DNA of 40,109 bases. It comes from Rhodospirillaceae bacterium. Lineage in GTDB: Bacteria; Pseudomonadota; Alphaproteobacteria; Bin65. The notes below the pieces were generated by a model. That model saw nothing but the letters and a program-made list of their open reading frames with translations. It did no database searches and was not told the origin of the DNA. Within the stretch, counting starts at the first letter, position 1. The number at the start of each line of letters is the position of its first letter. Positions 7,058 to 16,064 of the stretch are shown piece after piece. Made by a program: the position numbers and the translations under genes. The stretch covers positions 1-40,109 of the forward strand of contig JAPPLJ010000012.1 of assembly GCA_028819475.1 (NCBI GenBank). The letters are read 5' to 3'.

Positions 7058-8002
7058 ATGGCGCTCAGCGTCGCGATCCAGATGGATCCGATCCACAGCA
7101 TCGACATCCGGGCGGACAGCACCTTCGTGCTGGCCATGGAGGCCCAGGCGCGCGGCCACACGCTGCATTACTACACGCCGGACCGGCTGCGCTTCCGCGA
7201 CGGCACGGTGAGCGCGCCGGTGCAACGCCTGACGGTACGGGCCGAGCCGGGCAACCATGCCGACCTCGGCGCGGCGCGGCTCGCCGACCTTTCGGAGATG
7301 GACGTGATCCTGCTGCGCCAGGATCCGCCGTTCGACCTGGCCTACATCACGACGACCCATTTTCTCGAGCATATCCACCCGGCGACGCTGGTGGTGAACG
7401 ACCCGGCCGAGGTGCGCAACGCGCCGGAGAAAATCTACGTCAACCGCTATCCGGACCTGATGCCGCCGACCCTGGTCTCGGGCGATCCGGAGGCGATCCG
7501 GGGGTTCCGCGACGAGCATGGCGAGATCGTCGTCAAGCCGCTCTACGGCAACGGCGGCGCCGGCGTGTTCCACCTCCGGCCCGGCGACGACAATCTCGGC
7601 TCGCTGCTGGAAATGTATGCCGAGCAGTTCCGCGAGCCGATCATCGCCCAGCGCTACCTGCCGGAGATCCGCCAGGGCGACAAGCGCATCATCCTGGTCG
7701 ACGGCGAAGTCGCCGGCGCCGTCTCGCGCATGCCCAACGAAGGCGAGGCGCGCGCCAACTTCCACGCCGGCGGGCAGCCGAAGCAGGCCGTGCTGACCGA
7801 CCGGGAGCGGGAAATCTGCGCCCGCATCGGCCCGGACCTCAGGGCGCGCGGGCTGGTCTTCGTCGGCATCGACGTGATCGGCGACTGGCTGACCGAGATC
7901 AACGTCACCTCGCCGACCGGCATCCAGGAGACCAACCGCCTGTCCGGCACGAAGATCGAGGCGCAAATCTGGGACGCCATCGAGGGGAGGCTCCAGGATT
8001 AG
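7058..8002 (+). CDS. gshB: Glutathione synthase
   Basis: ATP-grasp ligase that joins glycine to gamma-glutamylcysteine in the last step of glutathione synthesis, in the cytoplasm. The opening [19 protein letters not shown] (residues 5-23) is characteristic of GshB. The middle has [19 protein letters not shown] near 87, [13 protein letters not shown] (ATP-grasp glycine-rich loop) near 162 and the C-terminal metal/ATP site [15 protein letters not shown] near 278. At 314 aa it is the usual length. The ATG at 7058 sits inside CATGACATGG; no strong Shine-Dalgarno is obvious (GTACGGGG is upstream). In related genomes it follows yraN directly; here about 3 kb containing the SirB1-type gene, the ATPase and repeats intervenes, so it probably needs its own promoter. 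Confidence 0.96.
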   Translation: MALSVAIQMDPIHSIDIRADSTFVLAMEAQARGHTLHYYTPDRLRFRDGTVSAPVQRLTVRAEPGNHADLGAARLADLSEMDVILLRQDPPFDLAYITTTHFLEHIHPATLVVNDPAEVRNAPEKIYVNRYPDLMPPTLVSGDPEAIRGFRDEHGEIVVKPLYGNGGAGVFHLRPGDDNLGSLLEMYAEQFREPIIAQRYLPEIRQGDKRIILVDGEVAGAVSRMPNEGEARANFHAGGQPKQAVLTDREREICARIGPDLRARGLVFVGIDVIGDWLTEINVTSPTGIQETNRLSGTKIEAQIWDAIEGRLQD

Positions 8003-8034
8003 GGAGCCCGGCAAACCCCTTCAGGAAATCAACG

Positions 8035-8142
8035 ATTGCCACCCCGGCCGACCGCAGGGAGAGCCGGGGACCAGGGCCGCAGGAAAGGACTGCGCTTTCG
8101 GCTCTGGACCCCGGATCGTCGCTGCGCTCCGTCCGGGGTGAC
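8035..8142. repeat. Palindromic intergenic element with 30-bp core shared at 39001
   Basis: An imperfect long palindrome between gshB and the DUF2333 gene: GCCACCCCGG near 8038 pairs with CCGGGGTGAC near 8134, and GAGCCGGGGACC pairs with the GGACCCCGG side. Bases 8109-8138 (CCCCGGATCGTCGC to CGTCCGGGG) recur exactly, in reverse orientation, at 39001-39030. This marks it as a member of a dispersed family. Confidence 0.7.
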
Positions 8143-8201
8143 ACTGGTGGGTTTTGCGCGCACAGCAGTGCCCTCAAGCGATGCGGCGAACGTAGACCGC
8201 C

Positions 8202-9275
8202 CTACCGCTGGAGGATGTCGCTGACCTCTTTCAACTGGGTGCGGGCGCGCAGCAGGAAGAACCCCTGGGCGGCCAGGTGGTTGGGCTGGAGCATGCCGTC
8301 GGGCGCGCCGTTGCGCACGATGAGCGGCTGCAGTTCGGCGGCGCGGCGCAGGCTCGCCATCATGTTGGCCCACACCGTCTGCGCCTGCTTCTCGGCCAGG
8401 ATGCCGGCGAAGTCGGCGCCGAGTTCGCGCAGGATCATGTAGTAGCCGTAGACCCGGCCCTTGGTGCGGTAGAACAGGTCGTCGGACCGCGTATCGAAGA
8501 CGATGCCGCCGAACCGCTCGACCCGCTCGGCGATGCGCGCGGAATCCGAGCCGATATCCGCGTTCACCCGGTCGATCAGGGTTTGCAGGTTATCGGCGCG
8601 CCGCTCGAAGGTCGCCGCCCCGGCGGCGAGGCGGGTGTTGTAGCGCAGCAGCGAGCGCATGGCGGCGCGGTACTGCGCCTCGGTCGAGGAGGTCGGCAGC
8701 AGGCTGACGCTGATATCCCAGACCCAGGTGTAGGGCGAGTAGCGCAGCTTGCCCATGGCGTCTTCGAGATCCTTGTCGACGACGCTGGAGCCGCGGGTGC
8801 GGCCGATCTTGTCGGCCATTTCGATGGCGAAGCGGCCGAGCGCGTCGCGGACGCCGACCTGGAAGTTGGGCAGGTTGTCGAGCGCCCAGGACGGATAGAT
8901 GAAGGGATCATTTGGCGTCCAGGCGTGATCGACGGTCTCGCGCCGGATCAGCGCCGCCGCCATCCCGACCGCCCGGCTGGCGCCCTTTTCCGCCGGCGCA
9001 GTCATTTCGGTGTCGTCGCCGATCCGGTGCATGAGAGCCATGCCGACCGGATAGTAGAGCAGGACGACCGCGAGAAGGCCCCAGAGCGCCCAGCGGGCGA
9101 TGCGCCAGCGCAAACGGCGCGGCGGGGCGACCGGGCGATCCGGTGGGCGCGTTGTGCCGGACCTGCTCCGGAACAGCCGCCGGAGCCGGCCCGGCCGCCT
9201 CGCCTCTCCGGCGCCGGGGCGCGGCCGGTCGGGGACGTCGTCAAACAGCGGGTCTGCTCTGCGGGCCATCGCCAA
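8202..9275 (-). CDS. DUF2333 family membrane-anchored protein
   Basis: I recognise this as a DUF2333-type protein, of unknown function. The N-terminal 50 residues are rich in Arg and Pro and probably cytoplasmic. One transmembrane segment (ALWGLLAVVLLYYPVGMAL, about residues 64-82) anchors a large remainder that is probably periplasmic. Conserved-looking stretches are NDPFIYPSWALDNLPNFQ near 121 and YSPYTWVWDISVSLLPTSS near 174, followed by a mostly helical region with YGYYMILRELGADF. At 357 aa it matches the family's usual length. It starts at 9275, 69 bp after the trpS stop, and is transcribed in the same direction, so it may be the last gene of the glnD-murJ-trpS group. No enzymatic motif is visible. 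Confidence 0.78.
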   Translation of the reverse strand: MAMARRADPLFDDVPDRPRPGAGEARRPGRLRRLFRSRSGTTRPPDRPVAPPRRLRWRIARWALWGLLAVVLLYYPVGMALMHRIGDDTEMTAPAEKGASRAVGMAAALIRRETVDHAWTPNDPFIYPSWALDNLPNFQVGVRDALGRFAIEMADKIGRTRGSSVVDKDLEDAMGKLRYSPYTWVWDISVSLLPTSSTEAQYRAAMRSLLRYNTRLAAGAATFERRADNLQTLIDRVNADIGSDSARIAERVERFGGIVFDTRSDDLFYRTKGRVYGYYMILRELGADFAGILAEKQAQTVWANMMASLRRAAELQPLIVRNGAPDGMLQPNHLAAQGFFLLRARTQLKEVSDILQR

Positions 9276-9344
9276 GAGATGGGGAATGGCGGCGGCGGCA
9301 ACAAGGCCCGCCGGCGCCGGACGATGCGGCCGGACCGGCGGCGA

Positions 9345-10376
9345 TCAGGCCTTCAGGAAGCCGACGATCCGGTAGGTTTCCGCCAGGATCGGGTCGGCGA
9401 TGGCGTGCGCCTTTTCCGCGCCGCCGGCCAGCACCCGATCGATCTCCGCCGGATCGTCGAGCAGCCGGCGCATTTCGGCGTTGATGGCGCCGAGCCGGTC
9501 GACCGCGAGATCGGCGAGCGCCGGCTTGAAGCGGCCGAAGCCCTGGCCCTCGAACTCGCCGAGCACCTCGGCGACCGGCCGGTCGGCGAGCGTGGCGAAG
9601 ATGCGCACGAGGTTGAACGCCTCGGGACGCGCGTCCTCGGCCGCTTGCGTCACCTGCCCGTCGGCGCCGACGACCTCCGGCCCCGGCAGCGGCTCCGGAT
9701 CGGTCTTCGCCTTGCGGATCTTGAGCGCGATGGCGTCGGCATCGTCGGTCATGTTGATCCGGCTCATGTCTGACGGGTCGGACTTCGACATCTTCTTCGT
9801 CGCGTCGCGCAGGCTCATCACCCGCGTCGCGCCGCCGAAGATCATCGCCTCGGGCGGCGGGAAGAAATCGACGCCGAAGTCGTGATTGAACTTCTGGGCG
9901 ATGTCGCGCATCAGCTCGACATGCTGCTTCTGGTCCTCGCCGACCGGCACATGGGTCGCGTGGTAGAGCAGCACGTCTGCCGCCTGGAGCGCCGGATAGG
10001 CGTAGAGGCCGAGCGACGCATTCTCCCGGTCCTTGCCGGCCTTCTCCTTGAACTGGATCATCCGGTTCATCCAGCCGAGCCGGACGACGCAGTTGAAGAT
10101 CCAGGCGAGCTGGGCATGCGCCGGCACGGCCGACTGGTGGAACACGACCGAGACCTTCGGATCGATGCCCGAAGCGAGCAGCGCGGCGGTAACCTGGCGG
10201 GTCTGGTCGGCCAGTTGCGCGGGGTCCTGCCAGACCGTGACCGCGTGCAGGTCGACCATGCAATAGATGCAGTGAAAGCCCTCGTGCTGCAGCCGCGCCC
10301 AATTGCGGATCGCGCCGAGATAATTGCCGAGCGTGACCCCGCCGGAGGGCTGGATACCGGAAAAGATGCGTTTCAT
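9345..10376 (-). CDS. trpS: Tryptophanyl-tRNA synthetase
   Basis: Class I aminoacyl-tRNA synthetase charging tRNA-Trp. The HIGH-like motif is [13 protein letters not shown] (residues 10-22) and the KMSKS loop is intact at residues 195-199 ([10 protein letters not shown]). The tryptophan-pocket segment [14 protein letters not shown] (about 145-158) is typical. At 343 aa it is the standard bacterial length. The ATG at 10376 encodes [12 protein letters not shown], the family's usual first residues. It lies 66 bp downstream of murJ on the same strand; murJ-trpS after glnD is a common alphaproteobacterial order. Confidence 0.97.
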   Translation of the reverse strand: MKRIFSGIQPSGGVTLGNYLGAIRNWARLQHEGFHCIYCMVDLHAVTVWQDPAQLADQTRQVTAALLASGIDPKVSVVFHQSAVPAHAQLAWIFNCVVRLGWMNRMIQFKEKAGKDRENASLGLYAYPALQAADVLLYHATHVPVGEDQKQHVELMRDIAQKFNHDFGVDFFPPPEAMIFGGATRVMSLRDATKKMSKSDPSDMSRINMTDDADAIALKIRKAKTDPEPLPGPEVVGADGQVTQAAEDARPEAFNLVRIFATLADRPVAEVLGEFEGQGFGRFKPALADLAVDRLGAINAEMRRLLDDPAEIDRVLAGGAEKAHAIADPILAETYRIVGFLKA

Positions 10377-10442
10377 GGAACGGGCCGGATGGCGCGGAAC
10401 AGGATGAGCGGAGCAGGACTAAGCCCGTCCGCGCCGGCCCGG

Positions 10443-12029
10443 TCAAGGCGGCGGAATCGTCCCGGCTTCCCGGTCCTCGCGGTCGGAGCGGCGCAGCATG
10501 GCCCGCATTTCGGCCACCGACGCGGCGCGCAGCAGCAGGCACAGGGCTGCGTAGGCCACCGCCCCGCCGACTACCATCGCCAGCATCGAGAGAACCCGCT
10601 GCCACACCGCGCCGGAAAGCCACGGCCACAGGGCGTCGGCAGCCGGCCAGAGCAGGCCCGCCATGACCAGCGCGGCCAGCGCGAAGCGCGGCAGCCGCGC
10701 GCGCAGCCGCGCGTCGAGCGTGAGATGGCCGCGCCGGACGAGAAACCAGGCGAGCAGCAAGGTGTTGATCCAGGCGGCGACCGACGTGGCGATCGCAATG
10801 CCGAGATAGCCGACGCCCAATGGCCAGACCAGCAAGGGCGACAGGACCATGTTCACGACCATGGAAATGACTGCGTAGATCATGGGGTTGCGCGTGTCCT
10901 GCCGGGCGAAGAAGCCGGGCGACAGCACCTTGATCAGCACGAAGGCCGGCAGGCCGGTGGCGAATACGGCGAGCGCCCAGGCTGTGGCGGCGGCGGCGTC
11001 CGGCGTGAACCTGCCATACTGGAACATCACGGTGACGATCGGCAGCGCGGCGACGATGAGCGCGGCGGTCGCCGGCAGCGTGAGCAGCATCGACAGTTCG
11101 ATGGCGCGGTTCTGGACCGCGTTGGCGCGCGCTTCGTCACTTTGCAGCGTGCGCGAAAGCTCCGGCAGCAGCGCCGTGCCGATCGCGATGCCGACGAGGC
11201 CGAGGGGAAACTGGTACACCCGGTCGGCAAAGTGGATGTAGGAGACGACGCCGGTCAGGAAGGTGCCGATAATGGTGCCGATCAGGATATTGATCTGGGT
11301 CATGCCGCCGCTGACCAGGCCGGGCACCATCAGCATGAGCAGCCGTTTGACGGCCGGCGTCAGCCGCGGCCGGCGCAGGCGCAGGCCGAGGCCGGCCCTG
11401 TGGCAGGCCCAGGCGAGCCAGACATACTGGCCGATGCCGGCGAGGGCGACGCCCCAGGCCAGCATGTGGGCCGGTGTCTCGAACCGGTCCCGGGCGAACA
11501 GCAGGCCGAGGATCAGCACGACGTTGAGCAGGATCGGCGCGGCAGCGGCGGCGGCGAAGCGGTAGGTCGAGTTGAGCATTCCGCTCATCATCGCGACGAT
11601 CGCCATGCACAGCAGGTAGGGCAGGGTCAGCCGGGTCAGGAGGACCGCGGTGTCGAACAGCTCCGGCCGCGCGGCATGGAAGCCCGGCGCCACGACCAGC
11701 AGCACCTGGGGCATGAAGATTTCGACGACGACGGTGAAGATCGCGAGACCGAGTACCAGAATGGAAAAGACCCGGTCGGCAAACTGCATCGCCTCGCGGC
11801 GGCCGTCCCGCTCGAGCCGTTTCGAGAACATCGGCACAAAGGCGGCGGCAAAAGCGCCCTCTGCGGCGAGGCGGCGGAACATGTTGGGGAAGCGGAACGC
11901 GACGATAAACGCTTCGACCACGCCGACCGCGCCCAGATAATGCGCCATCAGGATATCGCGCACGAAGCCGAGAATCCGGCTCGCCAGGGTCCAGAACGCG
12001 ACGATGGCGGAGGAGCGAAGCAGCTTCAC
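10443..12029 (-). CDS. murJ: MurJ, lipid II flippase
   Basis: Inner-membrane MOP-superfamily protein that flips lipid II for peptidoglycan synthesis; normally essential. The N-terminus KLLRSSAIVAFWTLASRILGFVRD is the classic MviN/MurJ opening, followed by FIVAFRFPNMFRRLAAEGAF (about residues 43-62) with the conserved charged Arg residues, then many hydrophobic segments consistent with 14 helices. The best start is GTG at 12029, giving 528 aa. It overlaps the toxin gene's stop in the sequence GTGA, so murJ is probably translated by ribosomes finishing the toxin. Upstream in-frame starts would add residues encoded inside the toxin gene with no family counterpart. Its promoter is probably the one ahead of the antitoxin gene or further upstream at glnD. 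Confidence 0.95.
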   Translation of the reverse strand: MKLLRSSAIVAFWTLASRILGFVRDILMAHYLGAVGVVEAFIVAFRFPNMFRRLAAEGAFAAAFVPMFSKRLERDGRREAMQFADRVFSILVLGLAIFTVVVEIFMPQVLLVVAPGFHAARPELFDTAVLLTRLTLPYLLCMAIVAMMSGMLNSTYRFAAAAAAPILLNVVLILGLLFARDRFETPAHMLAWGVALAGIGQYVWLAWACHRAGLGLRLRRPRLTPAVKRLLMLMVPGLVSGGMTQINILIGTIIGTFLTGVVSYIHFADRVYQFPLGLVGIAIGTALLPELSRTLQSDEARANAVQNRAIELSMLLTLPATAALIVAALPIVTVMFQYGRFTPDAAAATAWALAVFATGLPAFVLIKVLSPGFFARQDTRNPMIYAVISMVVNMVLSPLLVWPLGVGYLGIAIATSVAAWINTLLLAWFLVRRGHLTLDARLRARLPRFALAALVMAGLLWPAADALWPWLSGAVWQRVLSMLAMVVGGAVAYAALCLLLRAASVAEMRAMLRRSDREDREAGTIPPP

Positions 12030-12628
12030 GAGCCGCCGCCCTGCGATGTCTCGGGCGTATAGCAGAGCAGCCGGGCGCCGGCCTGCCCGTCGACCGCAAG
12101 CTGATCGATCAGGTCGAAATCGCGCCAGTTCGCCGTAAGCAGCGTGGCGCCCGCCGTCCGCGCGCAAAGATAGATGGCGGCGTCCGCGAGGAAGCGCCGG
12201 CGCTCGGCCCGGCTGCCGCCCTGCAGCCGCGCGAGCACGCCGGCGATCAGCCCCGCCGCCATCCAGCCGGACGCCGGAAGGGAAACGGTTCGCCTGATCT
12301 CGATCCGGTCGAGCAGGTCCCCGAGCGTCGACCGGGACCGCACGGCATGAGCGGCATCCGGCTTAATCGCACCGAGCCCGAAGGCCAGTTCGGCCAGGCA
12401 AACGGTCGAGTGGAGATGGCGGCGGCCCGGCAACAGAGCCTCCAATGCGAGCGGCATCTTCCCCGACAAGGCATCGATATAGGCGCAGGTGTCCAGCATG
12501 ACCGGCCCGGCGAGGGAAACGGCCGGAAAGAACGGCAGCGCCGAACGGTCCCTGTATCCGAGGGGCGTCCGGCGCTTTTCCGGCCGGATGCGGCGCTGCC
12601 AGCGCGCCAGATCAGCCGCGAGGCTCAC
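12026..12628 (-). CDS. vapC: PIN-domain toxin, VapC-like
   Basis: Predicted PIN-domain ribonuclease toxin of a type II toxin-antitoxin pair. The acidic metal-binding residues are in place: Asp46 (VMLDTCAYID), Glu80 (CLAELAFG), Asp149 (FLADAAIY) and Asp170/Asp172 (ANWRDFD). At 200 aa it is longer than a typical VapC (about 130 aa) because of about 42 basic residues before the first PIN strand. The GTG start at 12628 overlaps the antitoxin stop (GTGA), supporting this start and tight co-translation. An internal ATG at Met44 would remove the whole extension and sits immediately before Asp46, so it is unlikely. Its own stop overlaps the murJ start in the same way. Base composition matches the neighbours, so if acquired, it is not recent. 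The target RNA is unknown. Confidence 0.82.
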   Translation of the reverse strand: MSLAADLARWQRRIRPEKRRTPLGYRDRSALPFFPAVSLAGPVMLDTCAYIDALSGKMPLALEALLPGRRHLHSTVCLAELAFGLGAIKPDAAHAVRSRSTLGDLLDRIEIRRTVSLPASGWMAAGLIAGVLARLQGGSRAERRRFLADAAIYLCARTAGATLLTANWRDFDLIDQLAVDGQAGARLLCYTPETSQGGGS

Positions 12629-12966
12629 AGATCGATCGTGAATTCCCGCGGCAACGAGCCGCGCCGGGCAGCCAGCCAGGAACCGAATTCGTCCGGATCG
12701 GCCAGCGCCTCCAGCCCGGCGCGCACCAGATCGGAATCCCGGGCAATGCCGGTCGCGGCCCTGGCCCGTTCGTAGAGGACATCGTCGATCCGCGCTGCGA
12801 TCCGGCGATCCTTGGACGCCGCCACAGCGCCGTAGACCGCGCCTTCGTCGGCCATGCCCGGACCGTAGGAACCGGTATCGGCCGCGGCATCATCGGCGAC
12901 CGCAACGCCAACCGCGGCTAGCAAATCCCGCAACTGGGCCATCGTTATCGTAATCGATTCAGGCAT
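12625..12966 (-). CDS. Antitoxin partner of the PIN toxin, RHH-like
   Basis: A 113-aa protein directly upstream of, and overlapping, the PIN-toxin gene; it is the presumed antitoxin and autoregulator. The start at 12966 (MPESITITMAQLRDLLAAVG) is favoured by a very strong Shine-Dalgarno, AAAAGGAGG, 6 bp upstream; an earlier ATG at 13017 would lie in the promoter. The middle segment ARIDDVLYERARAATGIARDSDLVRAGLEAL (roughly residues 57-90) looks like a ribbon-helix-helix or related DNA-binding unit. The C-terminal stretch DEFGSWLAARRGSLPREFTIDL would be the toxin-binding tail by analogy. I cannot assign a named antitoxin family from sequence alone. Confidence 0.72.
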   Translation of the reverse strand: MPESITITMAQLRDLLAAVGVAVADDAAADTGSYGPGMADEGAVYGAVAASKDRRIAARIDDVLYERARAATGIARDSDLVRAGLEALADPDEFGSWLAARRGSLPREFTIDL

Positions 12967-12988
12967 GGTGGCCTCCTTTTGAGGTCCA

Positions 12989-13017
12989 TATGTTGCACAA
13001 AATATTAGTAATGTCAA
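12989..13017 (-). promoter_or_regulatory. Candidate promoter and operator of the toxin-antitoxin genes
   Basis: Reading leftwards, a perfect -35 TTGACA (13017-13012) begins 5 bp after the glnD stop. After a 17-bp spacer comes AACATA (12994-12989), a poor -10; ACATAT shifted by one base is an alternative. Between them ATTACTAAT (13012-13004) is a near-perfect palindrome, placed where an antitoxin dimer could repress. The whole 55-bp gap is AT-rich compared with both flanking genes. Confidence 0.5.
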
Positions 13018-13022
13018 ACAAA

Positions 13023-15800
13023 TCAGGCTGCCGCGTATTCAGGCTCTGCGCTGAGGGACATCAGGACGGCCTTGCGCACCTCTTCCTGTTTCTGCGCGTT
13101 GGTGATTTTCATGCCGAAGACATCCTTGACGTAGAAAACGTCGACAACGCGTTCGCCGTAGGTCGAAATCTTGGCGGTGCCGATCTGCAGGCCGCATTCG
13201 GTCAAGGCGCGGGTCACGTCATGCAACAGGCCCGGCCGGTCGCGGCCGTTGACTTCGATGACAGAAAAGAAATTGCTCGCGGTATTGTCGATCAGGACGC
13301 GCGGCGGCACCTCGAACACGTCGCGCGCCCGCCGCGGCAGCGATTCCCTGCCGACCAGCTCGCGCCAGGGCCGCAGTTCGCCGGTCAGGCTGTTGGCGAT
13401 CCGGTTCTTGAGGCGCTCCAGATCGCGGGGATCGGAGACCGCCTTGCCGGCGGTGTTCTGGATCGTGAAAATGTCCAGCGCATGGCCGTTGGCCAGGGTA
13501 AAGATGCGCGCCTCGACGATCGACGCGCCGAACAGCGCCATGGCGCCCGCGATTTGCGAAAACAGGCCGGGATGGTCGGGCGTATAGACCGTGACCTCGG
13601 TAACCGAACGCTTCTCGTCGATCCCTACATCGATGGAAATTTCCGCATTGTCCCGATGTGCGCTTCGGGTAAGCGCGGCGTGGCGGGCCTGGGTCGCACT
13701 GTCGAGCGAAAGCCAGTATGCGGTGTAGCCGAGTTCCAAAAATTCCTCGATATCTTCGGACGGCCAATCCGCCAGATGCGTCGCGACCGCGTCCTTGGCC
13801 CGTGCGACGCGCGCCGCAACGGTATCGGCCTCGATACTGCCGCTGAGCAGTTCTTCGGTCCGGTAGTAGAGTTCGCGCAGGAGCGCCGCCTTCCAGCCGT
13901 TCCACACGGCCGGGCCGGTCGCGCGCATATCGGCGACGGTCAGGACCAGCAGCAGGCGCAGCCGCTCCGGCGACTGGCAGTGGTCGGCGAAATCCCGGAT
14001 CGTCTTCGGGTCGTCGATATCGCGTTTCTGGGCGGTGTTGCTCATCACCAGGTGATACCGGACCAGCCAGGCGACGGTCTCGGTTTCCTGGCTGTCCAAT
14101 CCGAGCCGCGGGCACAGGTCGAGGGCCAGTTCTGCGCCGATTACGGAGTGATCGCCGCCGCGCCCCTTGGCGATATCGTGCATCAGGACAGCGACGTAGA
14201 GCGCCCGGCGTGAGGCAACCTTGTGGACGATCTCGGTCGCCAGCGGGTGATCCTCGGCGAGGTCGCCGGTCTCGATCCGGTGCAGCAGGCCGACCGCACG
14301 GATCGTATGCTCATCGACCGTGTAGACATGGTACATGTCATGCTGCATCTGGGCGACGACCCGGCCGAAGTCCGGGATGAAGCGGCCCATCACCCCGGCC
14401 TCGTTCAGCCGCTTCAACGTCCCGGCCGGATCGTTCTTCGACGTCAGCATGGCGAGGAAGCTGGCGTTGGCCGCCGGATCTTCGCGAACCGCATTGTCGA
14501 TCGACTTCAGCGATTGCGTGATCTGCCGCAGCGCAGACGGGTGAATGTCGAGCCGGTGAATCTGGGCCGTTTCGAACAGTCGCAGCATATTCGCCGGATC
14601 CCGCCGGATCACTTCCTCGCTCTTCATATTCAGGCGACCGGACCGGACCACGAAATCGCCGAGCTCCCGCTCCCCGCTGAGACGCCCCGGCAGTCGGACC
14701 CACGGGCGCCGTTTGGTCTCGTCCTCCAGCGCGGCGCAGAAGATCCGGGTAAGGTCGCCGACATCCTTGGCAACCAGATAGTAGCGCCGCATGAAGCGCT
14801 CCACGCCGCGCTGGGTTTTCCGGTCGCCGTAGCCCATAAGCCGGGCGATCTCGGGCTGAACGTCGAAGGTAAGGCGTTCCTCCGGGCGGCCCGTCAGATA
14901 GTGCATGTGGCAGCGGACGGTGGTCAGGAAGGCGTGCGCCTTCCGGAAGAGGCCCGCTTCAAGATCCGAGAAGACATTGCGGTCGACCAGATCGCCGATC
15001 GCGTCGACCCGATAGAGATTCTTGGCGATCCAGAACAGAGTATGGAGATCGCGCAGGCCGCCCTTGCCGTCCTTGATGTTCGGCTCCAGGACATAGCGGC
15101 TGTCACCCATCTTCGCGTGCCGCACGTCCCGCTCGGCCAGCTTTTGGGTGACGAAACCGTTGTCGCCTTCAGCGGCGGTGAAATCGCGGAATTTCTGGCG
15201 CAAACCGCGGTACAGCGCGGCGTCGCCCCACAGGTACCGGGCTTCCAGCAGGGCGGTCCGGATCGTCAGATCGGACTTTGCCAGCCGGATGCACTCGTCG
15301 ATCGACCGGGTGGCGTGGCCGACCTTGAGGCCGAGATCCCACAAGGTATAGAGCAGGAATTCGACGATCTGCTCCGCGTGGGGCGTCAGCTTCCAGTTCG
15401 ACAGGAACAGCAGATCGATGTCGGACTGGGGCGCCAGTTCACCCCGGCCGTAGCCGCCGACGGCGACGATCGCCTGTTTCTCGCCTTCCGTCGGGTTTGC
15501 CACGGGATAGACGCGTTCGTAGGCGAAGTCGTAGATCACGCGGACGATCTGATCGACGAGAAAGCAGTGGGCCTGGACGCATTGATGGCCACGCAGCGCG
15601 GTATCGGCCTCGCGGTCGAACCGCTGCCGGACTTCCAGCCGCCCGGCGTCCAGCGCCGCCTTGAGAACCTTGAGAACGGACGCGCGCACCGCCGAAGGAT
15701 CGCCGGCGCTCCCGGCAACGGCATCGAGTTGTTCGACAAGCTCGCGCCTGTCGACGATCCGGCGTTGGTTGGCAAGCGGCGCCGCGCTCGAAAAATCCAT
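13023..15800 (-). CDS. glnD: GlnD, PII uridylyltransferase/uridylyl-removing enzyme
   Basis: Bifunctional nitrogen sensor that adds UMP to PII proteins when glutamine is low and removes it when glutamine is high. Domains in order: nucleotidyltransferase with GGYGRGELAPQSDIDLLFL (Gly-Gly at 115-116, Asp-x-Asp at 127-129); a GlnD-specific linker; HD domain with VLMHDIAKGRGGDHS (about residue 540); and two C-terminal ACT domains starting near VTVYTPDHPGLFSQIAG and VNGRDRPGLLHDVTRAL, which bind glutamine. At 925 aa it is full length for alphaproteobacteria. The ATG at 15800 leads into MDFSSAAPLANQRRIVD. It heads the leftward group glnD, toxin-antitoxin, murJ, trpS. Long frames antisense to it are shadows. 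Confidence 0.97.
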   Translation of the reverse strand: MDFSSAAPLANQRRIVDRRELVEQLDAVAGSAGDPSAVRASVLKVLKAALDAGRLEVRQRFDREADTALRGHQCVQAHCFLVDQIVRVIYDFAYERVYPVANPTEGEKQAIVAVGGYGRGELAPQSDIDLLFLSNWKLTPHAEQIVEFLLYTLWDLGLKVGHATRSIDECIRLAKSDLTIRTALLEARYLWGDAALYRGLRQKFRDFTAAEGDNGFVTQKLAERDVRHAKMGDSRYVLEPNIKDGKGGLRDLHTLFWIAKNLYRVDAIGDLVDRNVFSDLEAGLFRKAHAFLTTVRCHMHYLTGRPEERLTFDVQPEIARLMGYGDRKTQRGVERFMRRYYLVAKDVGDLTRIFCAALEDETKRRPWVRLPGRLSGERELGDFVVRSGRLNMKSEEVIRRDPANMLRLFETAQIHRLDIHPSALRQITQSLKSIDNAVREDPAANASFLAMLTSKNDPAGTLKRLNEAGVMGRFIPDFGRVVAQMQHDMYHVYTVDEHTIRAVGLLHRIETGDLAEDHPLATEIVHKVASRRALYVAVLMHDIAKGRGGDHSVIGAELALDLCPRLGLDSQETETVAWLVRYHLVMSNTAQKRDIDDPKTIRDFADHCQSPERLRLLLVLTVADMRATGPAVWNGWKAALLRELYYRTEELLSGSIEADTVAARVARAKDAVATHLADWPSEDIEEFLELGYTAYWLSLDSATQARHAALTRSAHRDNAEISIDVGIDEKRSVTEVTVYTPDHPGLFSQIAGAMALFGASIVEARIFTLANGHALDIFTIQNTAGKAVSDPRDLERLKNRIANSLTGELRPWRELVGRESLPRRARDVFEVPPRVLIDNTASNFFSVIEVNGRDRPGLLHDVTRALTECGLQIGTAKISTYGERVVDVFYVKDVFGMKITNAQKQEEVRKAVLMSLSAEPEYAAA

Positions 15801-16064
15801 GACTCGATCGGTCCGATGACTTTGCCGCGTCGGTGCGCGGTTGCGCCGGCGACGCGCCGCCGGCCCGCAGTCCGCGCCTCGTATAAACTATTACCGTACG
15901 GAATACAGGCCAGCCGCCGCGCCAATGCGGGCGCGGCCTGCTGCAATTTCCGGCCGGGAGCCGTTCCTGCCGTGGCGCGACGTTGCGGCACAGGCAGGAA
16001 CATGCGGGACGCGCCTTTGCGCTGCCATATCTTGGACAGGCCACCGGACACCGACGAGCAGACC

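Noticed and set aside
9882..12062. Long + strand frame of 726 codons opposite murJ and trpS
   Set aside because: It is antisense to clear murJ and trpS coding sequence, and its protein is a low-complexity Arg/Gly/Gln/Asp mixture typical of shadow frames in G+C-rich DNA.
14223..16064. N-terminal 614 codons in frame with the anchored protein at 16065
   Set aside because: They are antisense to glnD and lack homology; the real protein starts at the ATG at 16065 with its hydrophobic anchor.
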